From Roridomyces roridus (lineage: Eukaryota > Basidiomycota > Agaricomycetes > Agaricales > Mycenaceae): 64,000 bases of DNA. Positions within the stretch are counted from its first letter, which is position 1. Each line of letters starts with the position of its first letter. The notes under the pieces are model-generated. The model ran no database searches. It was not told the DNA's origin and saw only the letters and a list, made by a program, of their open reading frames with translations. Below, piece after piece: positions 1 to 10,317 of the stretch. Where the stretch lies: positions 248,001 through 312,000 of the forward strand of contig JARKIF010000003.1 in NCBI GenBank assembly GCA_029378245.1. Direction: 5' to 3'. Made by a program: the position numbers and the translations under genes.

Positions 1-980
1 GGTTCTGTATGACATATGTATATGTACGCGCGCAAGCAAGAGGTCAACCAGGCTGCATAGAATTCGTTGAGTTCGGTAAAGATAATATTTACATCTAGAA
101 AAAAAATGGAACGAGCGACTCAATTAGCGCACATAAACTTGCATCAAAGCAGTACGCACCAAGTAGAATCAAACGCAACTCTTACATCCTCCTTCGTGCC
201 CCGTATCTTTACCCGAATTTTCATCCCCGCGAGGGCCAGCGCGCGGAGCTGATCCATCACCGCCTCGCCCGGCATATGAGCAGGCAACAGCGGGTGTGGA
301 AGAGAGAGGACGACGTCCACGAGTTCCAATGTCGATCGCCGCTTTTGTAAAATGTCCACAAACGTCCGATTTTGCTCGGGCAATCTCTGAGCGCTGTGGC
401 AATGCAGAGTCAAGTGCTGCAGCCGCGGGAAGAGATCCGCTCCGTTCAACCAACTGAATACAGCGAGAGTGTCGATCCCGGGTGCGTTGCGGTAGTCCAG
501 CGTCAGATGGTCCACCGAAGCGGGAAGGGCCGCGAGGCACGAGCGCAAAATTTGGACGCTCACTCTGGTGTCACCGGCAATCCCCAGGCGCTGAAGGGGG
601 AAATCGGAGCGACGGGCTAGTTCCGTGATCACTTCCACGTCCTGCAGAGTGTTACCTCCAATGACGGTAAGCACTTCGAGCCGCGGGAGTGTCACATGCG
701 CCAAGATCGTATTGTTCGACCAGTTGCTGCGTAACGATTGTAGGTGGGGCATGATAAAGGGAGGGCATGGGTCGGTGGCACCCGTGATACCCGAAATATC
801 GAGTTTCTGGAGCTGCAGGCATTGTGCAACCAACGTAATACACTCCGAGAGGTCCATGGCTCTCAATGTGAGGGCGGTCAACTGAAGCCACGGAAGCTCC
901 ACCTTGACGCCGCGGAGAATGAGGCACAAGTGCACATCAACGAGTAACGGTGCATTGCCAATGCAGATGGTGATGTCTGG

Positions 981-1874
981 TGTGACGGTGTAAATGAATA
1001 CGGTTCGCAATCCGATGAGGTGTGTCGTTTACCACGGAAGACGAATGAGTGGGGGACTAATCAAAAGTGCGTCGTCCACCGTGCTTGATTGATTCACGAT
1101 TCAAGGAAGGGAGGATCTGGCTGTCGGTCGGGAGGGATTCGGGTTTCTGAGGAATGTGCACGCTGGGTACACCCTTCCACCGAAGTTCCGCAGTTGACTT
1201 GAGAAGCCTACAAACACAAAGAATAAGAGGAATAGACAAAGAAATCACCGTTACGCGTGATTTAGGGCAGATGGCAGAGAAGCGTGATTAGGCTGAAGTG
1301 CAGTGAAAATGAGGTGATCTGAGATGCTAAGATCTGGGATGATATTTTTGGGCGACTGCCGTACAGGTTTTTATACCTACAGAATAGTCTTGGCACCCCG
1401 AAAAGTGGCACCATTTGTCCCCAATAAATAAGCAGATTCGTAATCTGAGGATGGAAAATGCTGTGATATAAATAGAAAGAGAGTCACCAAGAATCGTAAC
1501 ACAGCCCAAATCCTGTGCAAAAGCCCGTAGCAGTGCTCTCGCACCGGCGAATTGCTGTTCGTCTGCATTTTTAGCATTGCCCTGGAGGCTATGTGCACAG
1601 GGATCGAAGAATGGAGAGGGGGCATGACAAATGAGAGTGTACTGTGGGGATGCGTGACTTGCGGAAGAGCGGGATTGCCAAATCAGGTCGAGGGAGGTGA
1701 GTCGTCCGTTTATGGGTTCGTGATCAAATCGCGATGGCGCTCGGTGATGCGAGTTCGCTCAGAACGGGAGTGCTCGGGAGATGACTGTCACATCCGCTGA
1801 TTTACGGAACTTGTTTGGGAGCCGAAGAGCCGGAAGTGCTGCGATTCATGAGAAACCAATTTATTGGTGTCACA
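981..1874. mobile_element. Probable solo LTR inside the F-box gene
   Basis: The 894-bp insert starts TGTGAC and ends GTCACA, so it has the TG..CA ends and short terminal inverted repeat of an LTR. It is flanked by the 4-bp direct repeat CTGG (977-980 and 1875-1878). The F-box reading frame is exactly continuous once the insert and one CTGG are removed, which fixes the borders. No retrotransposon ORF lies inside. I infer a solo LTR left by recombination. No second copy was recognised in the window, so the parent family is unknown. Confidence 0.6.
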
Positions 1875-2276
1875 CTGGGCTCGGCCCCGTCGTTTGGGAT
1901 GAGTACATGTCGAGAGAAAGGTGGCGCAGGTGGGGTAAAAGCTGCTGCCCGAAATCAAATTCAGCTAGCGTGTCGGGAGGGATCTTGAACTGGGCATCTT
2001 GCCACCGAGCGGCGTGAGCGATGCTCGTTTTGGCCAACGCGACCAACCTGGGCTCGAGGCCATAGCATAGCATGTGATACGCCAGTGGGAGATTGCCCGC
2101 ACGCAAGAGCCACGTGTCGACTGCCTCTGGCGGCAAAGCGTCCACAAGATAGAGAGACCGCCAAAGACTCGGATTAGCAAGAGCAATCTGCCGCCACTCG
2201 CGGCAAACCTGCGTCAGAAGCAGCGGCGCATTGGCTGGCCGCGGGAATACGAGCGGCATGATCCTTTCGCCAGCAA

Positions 2277-2430
2277 GGATGCTCATGCCAGAGTCGAGAT
2301 TGACGCAGGTCTGGAAGATTTGAGAGGTGATATCCAGGGGCAGGGATAGGACAGGATGCTCATGCCAGAGTCGAGATTGACGCAGGTCTGGAAGATTTGA
2401 GAGGTGATATCCAGGGGCAGGGATAGGACT
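2277..2430. repeat. 77-bp tandem duplication
   Basis: Two adjacent copies, 2277-2353 and 2354-2430, differ at one base (the last). The unit covers the F-box core of the minus-strand gene. Because 77 is not a multiple of three, the duplication shifts the reading frame. The F-box peptide LSLPLDITSQIFQTC is encoded once in each of two frames. Confidence 0.95.
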
Positions 2431-2649
2431 GGATAGACGATGGCATCCGATTGAGCTTGAAGGGCATCGCGTTCCGCGGTCAAGGCGGCAATCAACGACT
2501 CCAGCTCGGAGAGGCGGCAACGCAGGCGAGTTGGGCTGTCATATGCGGGGGCGTGAACGATATCGAAGCCACATTGCGGGCAGAGATGGGCGGGGCATAC
2601 CATTGTGTGCGACGTGGAGGAAGACAAGATGGATGATAGATCAAAACGT

Positions 2650-3295
2650 GAGGATATACCAGAGTAGTGGGACTCGGGTAATCTCGGCTAGTATGTCAAC
2701 TCATTAGCGAGTCCCACTCGTGTACACGTAATGTAGCTGGCAATTGACCTGCCGAGGGCGGCATCATGATTGCTGCCAATTGTGCCGTCTGGTACTGGGG
2801 GAACTGCTTCCCCCAGACCCCCGCATATTTGCTCACGCAGTCCTTTCGCTGGCGCGGCATTTTCGCTGCGCGGCCCTTTTTGCACTGCCTCTGCGCTAGT
2901 GCTTCTTTTTTCGCTGCGCTGCCTTATCGCTAGCGCGGCCTTTTTGCTGCGCTGCCTTTCCGCTGGCGCGGGGCCTTTTATGTCTTTTGTTACTCAACTT
3001 ATTCCTGCGTGCAAGGCTTATTATTATTATTTTAATGGTCTGATACGCGAGGGAGACCCCCGCGGACCCCCCTTGACGCTCGCCGCTGGGCCCACTGCGT
3101 GGTGCTCGCTCGCCGCGGGGCCCACTGCGTGGTGCCGCTGCTTCGCCGGCTGATGGGATCGATCTTCACAATTTCGAGAAGTGACGAGATCCATGATCAA
3201 AATGTGATCGAGTGGGACTCGGGCATAGTCGGGCGCTCGGAACGGCAATTCCGAGAGCTAAGCGAGTCTCACTCCCACTATTCTGGTCATTCCTC
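2650..3295. mobile_element. Non-autonomous MULE-like element, copy 1
   Basis: A 646-bp element flanked by the 9-bp direct repeat TCAAAACGT (2641-2649 and 3296-3304). Its ends are inverted: the left begins GAGGATATACCAGAGTAGTG and the reverse complement of the right begins GAGGAATGACCAGAATAGTG, both then running into GTGGGA..ACTCG motifs. A 9-bp target duplication with inverted ends fits Mutator-like elements. The interior is non-coding and holds GC-rich short repeats of the form CGCTGCGCTGCCTTTTT (about 2840-2975). A second member lies at 58765-59702. Confidence 0.75.
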
Positions 3296-3368
3296 TCAAA
3301 ACGTCAAGGGCAATCATTCAGATGCCGCTTGTCGGCACCCAATCGGCTGTCAATTTCGCCCATGAGCA

Positions 3369-4478
3369 ACTTGGGGGTACGGGCCGTTGCAGAGCACGGC
3401 ATAGGCGAGAACTTCCTTGTGTGAAAATGTACACGGTGTGTTGGGTGAAATCAACAAGAAATCAAGTTGAAATCAAGGCAAATGTGATTGTGTGGCTGTG
3501 TAGAGAACCCGGTTTGCAGTGACGTGATGATTGTGACACCTTTGATCAACCTTTGATCCCTCCTTGCTCTGTCCAAATATCCAACTGGCAGAGGATTGAA
3601 AATGCCCCACGGTGGCCTGGACAGCTCAAGGAAGAGTGTTTGTGTGCATTTTTGCAGTCAGTTTGCCTTACACTGCCAAGCCCTGGTCCTCATTCATTAG
3701 CTAATAGCAGAAGATTAAGTAGGCCATCTGACTTCCTTTGAACCTTCTGTGGCAACAGGACCCAGAGCTCACTACATCTTAGTGTGAATGTGGTGAAAAA
3801 GGCAAGTACTCAACAGGCCCAGCAGCCCTGTGGAGTCACTTGGGGATCTATACCTAAGTATTACCCCTGTGCTCCAGCATCCAGGGTTTTGATGAGAATT
3901 GTGGGCTCTGCGCATACTTTCAGACGGAGATTCATCTTCAATCTACTCCAATATTTCACACAAAGGATGGAATCCCAATTGAGGACATGGGGAATCAGTG
4001 TTGATGCATATGAACATCCATCACAGAGTTTATGTTCTTTAAACTTTTGGCTGCAAAGAATTTTTGTAATTTCTGAGGAGGGTGTTCTAAGCAATAGTAC
4101 ACCTCCTTCTTCAGTCTGATTACATCCCAGAGATCCAGGGTCTCTGGTTAACTTGAAATGAGCTGATTGAAAACGGCAGGTAAATCACAGATATCATATG
4201 TAATATCTGGAATGAGACCTCACCTTGGGGGAACAAAACTCGAGTCCAGTTACTAGGAGTGTGATTGCAAAATCTCAGGTCATTTCAGCCGAAATAGAAT
4301 GCTCTGGAGAGAAAGGAAAAACTCACTGATGGCAGCTGTCAAAATTGCTGATTGTAGCCGCAAAAAGGAAACAGCACAGCCACCCTCATCAAAAGTCTGA
4401 ATCCGTATAAAAAGTTGTCGGGATTCTGGCCTGACTGAATTTTAAAAGAACGAGAACTTAGCAAGTAAGTTCTCGTAA
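3369..4478 (+). repeat. 1.1-kb interspersed repeat, copy A (complete)
   Basis: This is the uninterrupted copy of a family present three times in the window. All copies begin ACTTGGGGGTACGGGCC and end CTCGTAA. The last 29 bp hold a perfect hairpin, ACGAGAACTTA - GCAAG - TAAGTTCTCGT, and a related GCGAGAACTT lies about 40 bp from the 5' end. A 62-codon frame (3553-3741) is identical in all copies, but the surrounding non-coding bases are conserved too, so this is not evidence of translation. No transposase or reverse transcriptase is seen and no consistent target duplication. The terminal hairpin recalls Helitron-type ends, but the canonical TC..CTRR termini are missing, so the class is left open. 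Confidence 0.85.
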
Positions 4479-5149
4479 TTCACTGACTTCCGAGGGGAGT
4501 CTCAGAGCACTTGAATGAATCCGTAGCGGTGCAACCATTGTCCCCTAAGGACCCTCCAACAGTTCGGAGTTCTACTTCTTGGTTTCCCTGAAGGCCGGCC
4601 GATCTGATATGATGATCTGATGATCTGGTCGGGGAACCGGCAGGTCTCGGAACGGAGTGTGGGTGCACGGAGTAAAAATTCACTTCGGTGAACGACCAAA
4701 GCCCTCCCGAATAGAAACCTCCGTTTTACAATTGCCAGTGCGCTGCAACAGTGCAACTTGCACTCGACTTGAACCCAACTTGAGAAAGATACAGTGTCAT
4801 CTCCAAGGCCCCTCTTTACCACAGATCGTTGGGAGCCGAGTTCTCTGCGATTCCAAAGATTTTCAATGAGTCTCGATATTACACAGTTGCACCCTTGTCA
4901 CGGTTGCAGTTGTATAAGCAAGCAGTTCACGTGAAGTCACGTCCCGTACCCGCAAGTTACTCAGCTCCATTCAACACAGTCGTCTTGCCTACCCGTTCCC
5001 CGCTTGCCCAGTGGTTCACTCCGCGCAGAGATCTCCCAACGATCATGATGAACAACGGCAATTGAAGCACAAAACCCGTGCCCATTCAATCCCCGTTTCT
5101 CGTATTTAACCAGGCAGGACATGAAATGGTCCTGGAGGATTCATAACCT
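4479..5149. other. Intergenic interval, no gene seen
   Basis: No open frame with recognisable protein features lies between the 1.1-kb repeat and the reductase gene. A short AT-rich run of GATCTGATGATCTGG-type repeats occurs near 4598-4635. The right half presumably contains the reductase promoter. Confidence 0.5.
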
Positions 5150-5809
5150 ATGACTGGCTCAGGGAGTCCAAAACGCATCGCACTCATCATCGGCTCGACA
5201 CGCACCCCACGTATCGGACCCGCCGTAGCTGACTTTATCGCGAATTGCATAGTGCCCGGACTGAGCCCGGGATTCAGCCTTACTCTAATCGATCTCACAA
5301 GCCACCCGCTACCGTTGTACACCGAGGACGCCATCCTACCCGCCTCACTCCCTCCTCCTCCCCAAATAAACCTTTCAGCACCACCCCATGGCCAGGGACG
5401 TACGACAGGCCCATACTCTGATCATCGCACAAACGCCTGGTCCTCACTCATCCGCAAATACCACGCCTTCATTTTCCTCACCCCGCAATACAACGCTGGG
5501 TACCCCGCGTGTCTCAAGTTGGCGTTGGACGCGCTGTATTGGGAGTGGCGAGGCAAGCCCGCGGTGGTGATGTCTTATGGTATGAGCCATGGTGGAGGGA
5601 CGCTAGCGGCTGCACAGCTGAGACAGGTCTTGAGACACGGGCTGCAAATGCGCGTTTGCCAGTGTTCGGTTGGGTTGGCCTTCGGACGGGGGCATCGGGT
5701 CGGGGATGGGAAGCTTGGGAGGGAGACGGCGGAGAGGTGGGTGAAGGAGGGGAAGCCGGGGGAGTTGATTCAGGCTGTAGGCGAGCTTGTTGGGATGCTG
5801 GATGAGTAG
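5150..5809 (+). CDS. NADPH-dependent FMN reductase family protein
   Basis: A single-exon frame of 219 residues. The N-terminus KRIALIIGSTRTPRIGPAV is the phosphate-binding loop of the flavodoxin-like NADPH-dependent FMN reductase family. FLTPQYNAGYPACLKLALD, near residue 100, matches the conserved F.TPEYN..P..LK.A.D motif that holds the isoalloxazine ring, and the segment around MSYGMSHGG corresponds to the next flavin-binding loop. Members transfer electrons from NAD(P)H to FMN or to quinones in the cytosol; the substrate here is unknown. There is no signal peptide or membrane segment, and the length is normal for the family. The start is the first in-frame ATG before the conserved strand. 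It converges tail to tail with the minus-strand reductase, with 29 bp between the stops. Confidence 0.88.
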   Translation: MTGSGSPKRIALIIGSTRTPRIGPAVADFIANCIVPGLSPGFSLTLIDLTSHPLPLYTEDAILPASLPPPPQINLSAPPHGQGRTTGPYSDHRTNAWSSLIRKYHAFIFLTPQYNAGYPACLKLALDALYWEWRGKPAVVMSYGMSHGGGTLAAAQLRQVLRHGLQMRVCQCSVGLAFGRGHRVGDGKLGRETAERWVKEGKPGELIQAVGELVGMLDE

Positions 5810-5838
5810 AGTTGTAGACAAGATATTTTAAATATATT

Positions 5839-7084
5839 TCAAACCGTCTCCTGCGGGAAAGCGACCAACTTTACCCCACTCACCGTATTATTCTCCAATC
5901 TCTTCAACCCGCCCACAACACCCGCAAGTCCATCAGGCAGCCTCTCCACGCGATTTGGCTGGAAGAACCGCGTGGATGAAAATCAGGCAGTTCTTCAGAA
6001 GCAGGAAAAGAAAAAACTAACGACGATCACGCCCTGCTCCACCAACTTGGGCAGCTTCTCCCACATCCGCCGACCAAACTCGGGATGAAGCTGTGGCACA
6101 CCCCGGATTCGAATAAGCGTCTTTCCCTCTGTACTCCTATCTTCAGTACTGGGCAGCACGGACACGACGATCCCGCCTTGTTGCACAAGAGCGAAACATG
6201 CATCCTGCGTGTCGACCTCGCTGATAGCGTCGTATGCGATCTTGAGCGGGGTATCCGAGTCGCCGATGATGAGTTTAACGGCGTCGGGGACGCCCGAGGT
6301 GGGTACGGAGCCGCGGTCGATGACGTGTGTCGCGCCCAGGGATTTGAGGAACTCGGTGTGTTTGGCGGAGGCGTAGGTGATTATCGGGGAGTGTTGGAGC
6401 GTTCGGAGGATTTGGATTGCTGGAAGAAGAAGTGAACACGAGGTTGAGATGTTCTTGGCACATTGTGAAATGCGTACCGAATTGACCGAGGCAAGAGCTG
6501 CCCCCGAAGACAAAGGCAGGCTGACCGCAAAATTTTACCTTCGGGTCAAAGGTGGGGTTGAGTCCTGCACCGGCGGGCTGCGCAGCGAGAAGGCCGACGG
6601 CAGCTGAGGTGAATCCAGCAGGGATTGACGCAGCTTCGGCGAAGCCGATATGAGACGGGATCTATGCGGGAGATGTATTCAATCTGGCCGCCAGTATCAA
6701 GACGACGGACCCTTCCCGCAAAATCCGCCGAAACAAGCGTATATTGCTGAAATCCGGGTCACAGCATTGCAAAGCTGTTCCTTTGAATAAACCATCACAA
6801 TTACTGGGCTGGAAAAAGAGAACGCACACTCTTTCACCCTTTTCAAACTTGCCTTTGACGCCCTCGCCCAGATCGTGAGCGATCCCAGCAACATCACACC
6901 CTAGCACGGCAGGGTACTTGTCGATAAATGTCCCCGTCTTTTGCATCTTCCAATCGGCCGGGTTGAGCGCGACGGCCTCGACCTTGATGAGGATTTCGCC
7001 AGGGCCGGGTTTGGGGATCGGCAAGGTGCCGACGGTGAAGGGGGCTTGTTTTTGGCTGAGGAGGAGCGCTTTCTGTTCAGACAT
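5839..7084 (-). CDS. Medium-chain reductase, trans-enoyl/quinone reductase type
   Basis: Five exons (7084-6830, 6746-6711, 6661-6478, 6419-6022, 5958-5839) total 993 bp and give 330 residues, normal for the medium-chain dehydrogenase/reductase superfamily. The N-terminal GroES-like part shows PIPKPGPGEILIKVEAVALNP and PAVLGCDVAGI; the NAD(P)-binding part shows the glycine-rich FGGSSCLGQFAIQ. No zinc ligands are seen, so it resembles single-domain enoyl reductases (ToxD or LovC type) and zeta-crystallin quinone reductases rather than zinc alcohol dehydrogenases. All four introns are GT..AG. The first exon junction (GER to QYTLV) skips a loop that is usually about 15-20 residues long, so either a small exon is missed in 6747-6829 or the loop is deleted. 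Start ATG at 7084; the substrate is unknown. Confidence 0.85.
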
Positions 7085-7361
7085 GTTGAATTCTCGAGTG
7101 GGCGGCCGGCGTCTACTTATATTGGCATCGTCCCGGCTAGTTTTCCGAAAATTTCTCCGCGCGTCAGCAACGCTGACAATGGGCGTTGATCTTGAATGCA
7201 GACTCACTCCGAGTAGCCATCAATCCAAGGCATCATATGCACGGACGGAAGTAGACACAAAGCAGAGTCGAGATGATCATGAGCGTCGGAATAAAGGGCT
7301 ATCGGACCACGTGACGCGTGCCGCACTTTCTTCTGACCACCACTGACTCTCCGAGTCGCAT

Positions 7362-8564
7362 TCAATAGCATTTCCTAATCTCATGTCCACGGTCCAACAT
7401 CATCCTATCATACGCCTCTCTCCACCACCCCACCTCCTCACGGAACAGCCCACTTTCCCTCTTCGCCGCCTGCTCCATCGCCACTCGTATCTCCTTTTCA
7501 TCCAAAATCGTACTCGACGACTTTGAATCGATGATGAAAGGCTTCACCGTCGTGTAATGCACCACCCGCATCTCGTCCACCAGCCGACGCCACAGCACCG
7601 GGCTGCGCACCTTGATGGCGAGGTTGGCGTTGTATACGTACGGAAGGCGCATCGCCGTGCCGCCAAAGTAGAGGTTCAAGAACGCTTGCTCGGCCTGCTT
7701 CAGCGGGAACTCTGCCGTCTCCATCTTTTCACGCATGTCGTCTATTTTCAAAAGTCAGTCGATTCAAAAGAGAGTCGAATGCCAGAAGTTAGAACGCACC
7801 GAAAACAGCGGAAGAAGGCCGGAACGCCAACACCCCCGCGTTGAACGTCAGACTGAACCCCCTCGGATCTCCAGCACCATACACATCAGGCACCGCAGCG
7901 AAATTAAACGGACTATCGAACAGTTCGTCGAAATTCCGGCGCACCAATGTGTCTGCGTCCAAATACACGGCACTGTCAATGCCCCTGCTGTCGAGCTTCC
8001 AGATGTTGAGTTTGGTGTACTGATCCATGAAGCGGGCGTAGATGCCTCGGCCATCGTGTGGCGGGGGGATCAATGGAACGGGGTAGGGCTCCCAGCCGGT
8101 GGCTTGGGCGATGCAGAGTGCCTTTGAGGAGACACGATCTGATAGGTAGGGGAGGAGCAACCGGGCGCTGACGTTGGCAGCTTGCGTGGAGTATCCCACG
8201 ACGGCGGTCGCGATAGCAAAGTCGTCAGAGTATAGCGAGGAGACGACCGCTCGTCGGTTGGAGGGTGAGGTTTTCGGTAAACTGTCGGCGACGGTTACTG
8301 GGAGTTGATTTCTGCGGCGAAGTAAGTTTCTCCATTCGTGTCAATTCAACTGCTGACGATGCACATATTTCGGTAGTCATCCAGCGGGTTGTAAGCTCTC
8401 CGAAACAATGCGGCTTTACCAAACCAAAAACCCAGCAGAACCGTCGACGCCACGGCGAAACCGAGCGCGAGCTTGGAACGCGTGCTCCATCTCTTTTGCT
8501 GTTGTTGCCCCGGGTAAGTGCTCAAGGGCTCGTACGTCGACTGCCTGAAGGCTGAGAAAAGCAT
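7362..8564 (-). CDS. GT8-like glycosyltransferase, type II membrane protein (copy 1)
   Basis: Three exons (8564-8365, 8311-7800, 7741-7362) encode 363 residues. The N-terminus has a short cytosolic stretch, then one membrane span (LALGFAVASTVLLGFWFG), the layout of a Golgi type II glycosyltransferase. The lumenal domain carries the DXD motif in AVYLDADTLV, then FNAGVLAFRPSS, YFGGTAMRLPYVYNAN and VVHYTTVKPF. These are the metal- and nucleotide-sugar-binding blocks and the C-terminal HxxxxKP block of glycogenin-like GT8 enzymes. It probably transfers a sugar from a UDP-sugar onto a glycan or protein; the acceptor is unknown. Introns of 53 and 58 nt sit at the same positions as in the neighbouring paralogue. 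The ATG at 8564 is chosen because the frame upstream only offers TTG. Confidence 0.87.
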
Positions 8565-9023
8565 AGGTGGGGGAGAAGGCAAGGGTGAGTGCTGTGTGGG
8601 ATGTATCAGGCGCTGGCGCTGATTGATAATAATAACTGCGCACCGCTCCCGTCGGCGACAGAGTGCATCTCCGCTAGAACCCGCAGTCCGGAACTCAACC
8701 GGAACTCAACCGTGAGATCTTGACGTTGTTCGGGCAAATAAGCACGCGTACTAACTTCTCTGCGCAGTTCAGCCAGCTGCGGGAACTGCGGCTGGTACGT
8801 ATCAATCAAGAGTGTGAAGAAACTGGAGCACATGCATCTCATCTGTGGGCGATTAAGTTCAATACATTTAGTGAATCATGGCAGTGCCCGCGGAAACCAA
8901 TCAAGGAATCGACCATCGACTACTCCCGCGTTGAGCGCTGAATCCGAGATTAAACTCGTGTGTACAGGAAAGGAAATAATTCCGCTGCATCCATCTGATC
9001 GGGCACTGTCATCGCTTTTTTTT
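8565..9023. other. Spacer between the two glycosyltransferase genes
   Basis: No coding features are seen. A T9 run lies at 9016-9024, at the stop of the downstream paralogue. The right part is the terminator region of copy 2 and the left part presumably the promoter of copy 1, both on the minus strand. Confidence 0.45.
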
Positions 9024-10278
9024 TTACGACGAATCACATTGTGAAATGACATGTCCACGATCTAGCAGCATTTTTTGATACGCAGTCCTCCACCACCCAA
9101 TCTCCTCCCGAAAGACTCCATCCTCATGCCTCTCGCCGATCTCCATCGCCACCTCAATATCCTCTGGCGACAAGACAACTCCCGCAGGATCACTGGGATC
9201 GTTCAGGAATGGCTTGACCGCCGTGTAGTGTACCACGCGCATCTCCCTCGCGAGCCGCTGCCACAGCACCGGGCTGCGCTTCTTTAGGGCTAGGTTTGCG
9301 TTGTAGATGTACGGTAGTCGCATCGCGGTGCCGCCAAAGTACAAGTTGAGGAAGGCCTGCTCGGCTTCTCCGAGGGGGTAATCTGCCGTCGCTAGCTTCT
9401 GGCGCATGTTCTCTGAAGTGGAGAATCAATAACGGCAGAACAGCCGCTGAAGTTGGATGGACGCACCGTAAACTGCGGAAGAAGTCCTGAGCGCCAGCAC
9501 CCCCGCGTTAAACTCGACACTAAACCCACGCCTCCCACCATAGATATCTGGTACCGCAGCGAAATTGAACGGACAATCAAACAGCTCGTCGAAATTCGCG
9601 CGCACGAGCGTATCTGCGTCCAAATACACCGCGCTCTCCACGCCCAGTTGGTCCAGCTTCCAAATACTCAGCTTGGTGTACTGGTCGGCGAAGCGCCAAT
9701 AGATGTCTTTCCCGTCGTGCGGCGGGGGTATTCGTGAGACGGGGAGAGGTTCCCAGCCCACGGCGCGCGCCATGCAGAGCGCTTTGGCGGAGACTTTGTC
9801 TTCGAGGTAGGGGAGGACGAGTCGGGCGCTGACGTTGGCTGCTCTGACGGAATGCCCGAGGACAGCGACGGCGATGGCGAACCCGTCGGAGTAGAGGGAG
9901 GAGACGACTGCTCGTTGATTGACGAGCGTGTGTGGAGCGCCGTGAACGTCGCTGACGGTTACGGGCATGGAATTTCTGGTACTCATGATTCAAGTAACGA
10001 ACTGCAAATTAGAGAGGGCTGGAGACGCACAGATTTTGGTAATTATCCAACGAATTGTATCGTCTCTCGGTGATCCGAAGTATAACACCTTTTCCAATAA
10101 CCACAAGGGCGAGCACCGCGCACGCCGCCCCGATGGTCGCCAGCGCCAATTTGGACGGACGGCTAGTCCATTTTTGCCGTCGGCCTCCTGGTAGTAGATG
10201 GTGTTGATTTGGGTATGAGTTCAAAGGCGTGTATGACCCCCGTTCAGAGAGCCGTCGTCCGAAGCATGGGAGAGACAT
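9024..10278 (-). CDS. G T8-like glycosyltransferase, type II membrane protein (copy 2)
   Basis: Tandem paralogue of the gene at 7362-8564, same strand. Exons are 10278-10031, 9975-9467 and 9412-9024, giving 381 residues; an ATG at 10311 would add 11. One N-terminal membrane span (KLALATIGAACAVLALVVIG) is followed by the DXD block AVYLDADTLV, FNAGVLALRTSS, YFGGTAMRLPYIYNAN and VVHYTAVKPF. Both introns are in the same phase and place as in copy 1, so the pair arose by gene duplication after the introns were fixed. The N-terminal cytosolic tail and the segment just after the first intron differ most. The expected role is sugar transfer in the Golgi lumen with an unknown acceptor. Confidence 0.87.
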
Positions 10279-10317
10279 GGGATGGGTGGGGGAAGGGAGC
10301 TGGCGATGCATCGCCAA

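Larger units (their letters stand above)
144..2603 (-). pseudogene. F-box protein gene, disrupted twice
   Basis: On the minus strand an ATG at 2603 begins MVCPAHLCPQCG, followed by a Leu/Glu-rich probable coiled coil and an F-box core (LSLPLDITSQIF). The post-F-box signature CREWRQIALANPSLW, usual in mushroom F-box proteins, follows, then a leucine-rich tail ending at the stop at 144. F-box proteins recruit substrates to SCF ubiquitin ligases; the target is unknown. Two lesions are visible. A 77-bp tandem duplication (2277-2430) shifts the frame inside the F-box. An 894-bp insertion (981-1874) with a duplicated CCAG splits the later part between GPSP and DITICIGNAPLL. Removing 77 bp and 898 bp (insertion plus one CCAG) leaves 1485 bp, exactly 495 codons, so the ancestor was probably one uninterrupted frame of about 494 residues. 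GT..AG splicing at the insertion borders would not restore frame. A spliced product is possible but not shown. Confidence 0.7.

Noticed and set aside
3553..3741. 62-codon frame identical in all three 1.1-kb repeat copies, suggesting a conserved peptide
   Set aside because: The flanking non-coding bases are equally conserved because the copies are recent, so identity says nothing about translation.
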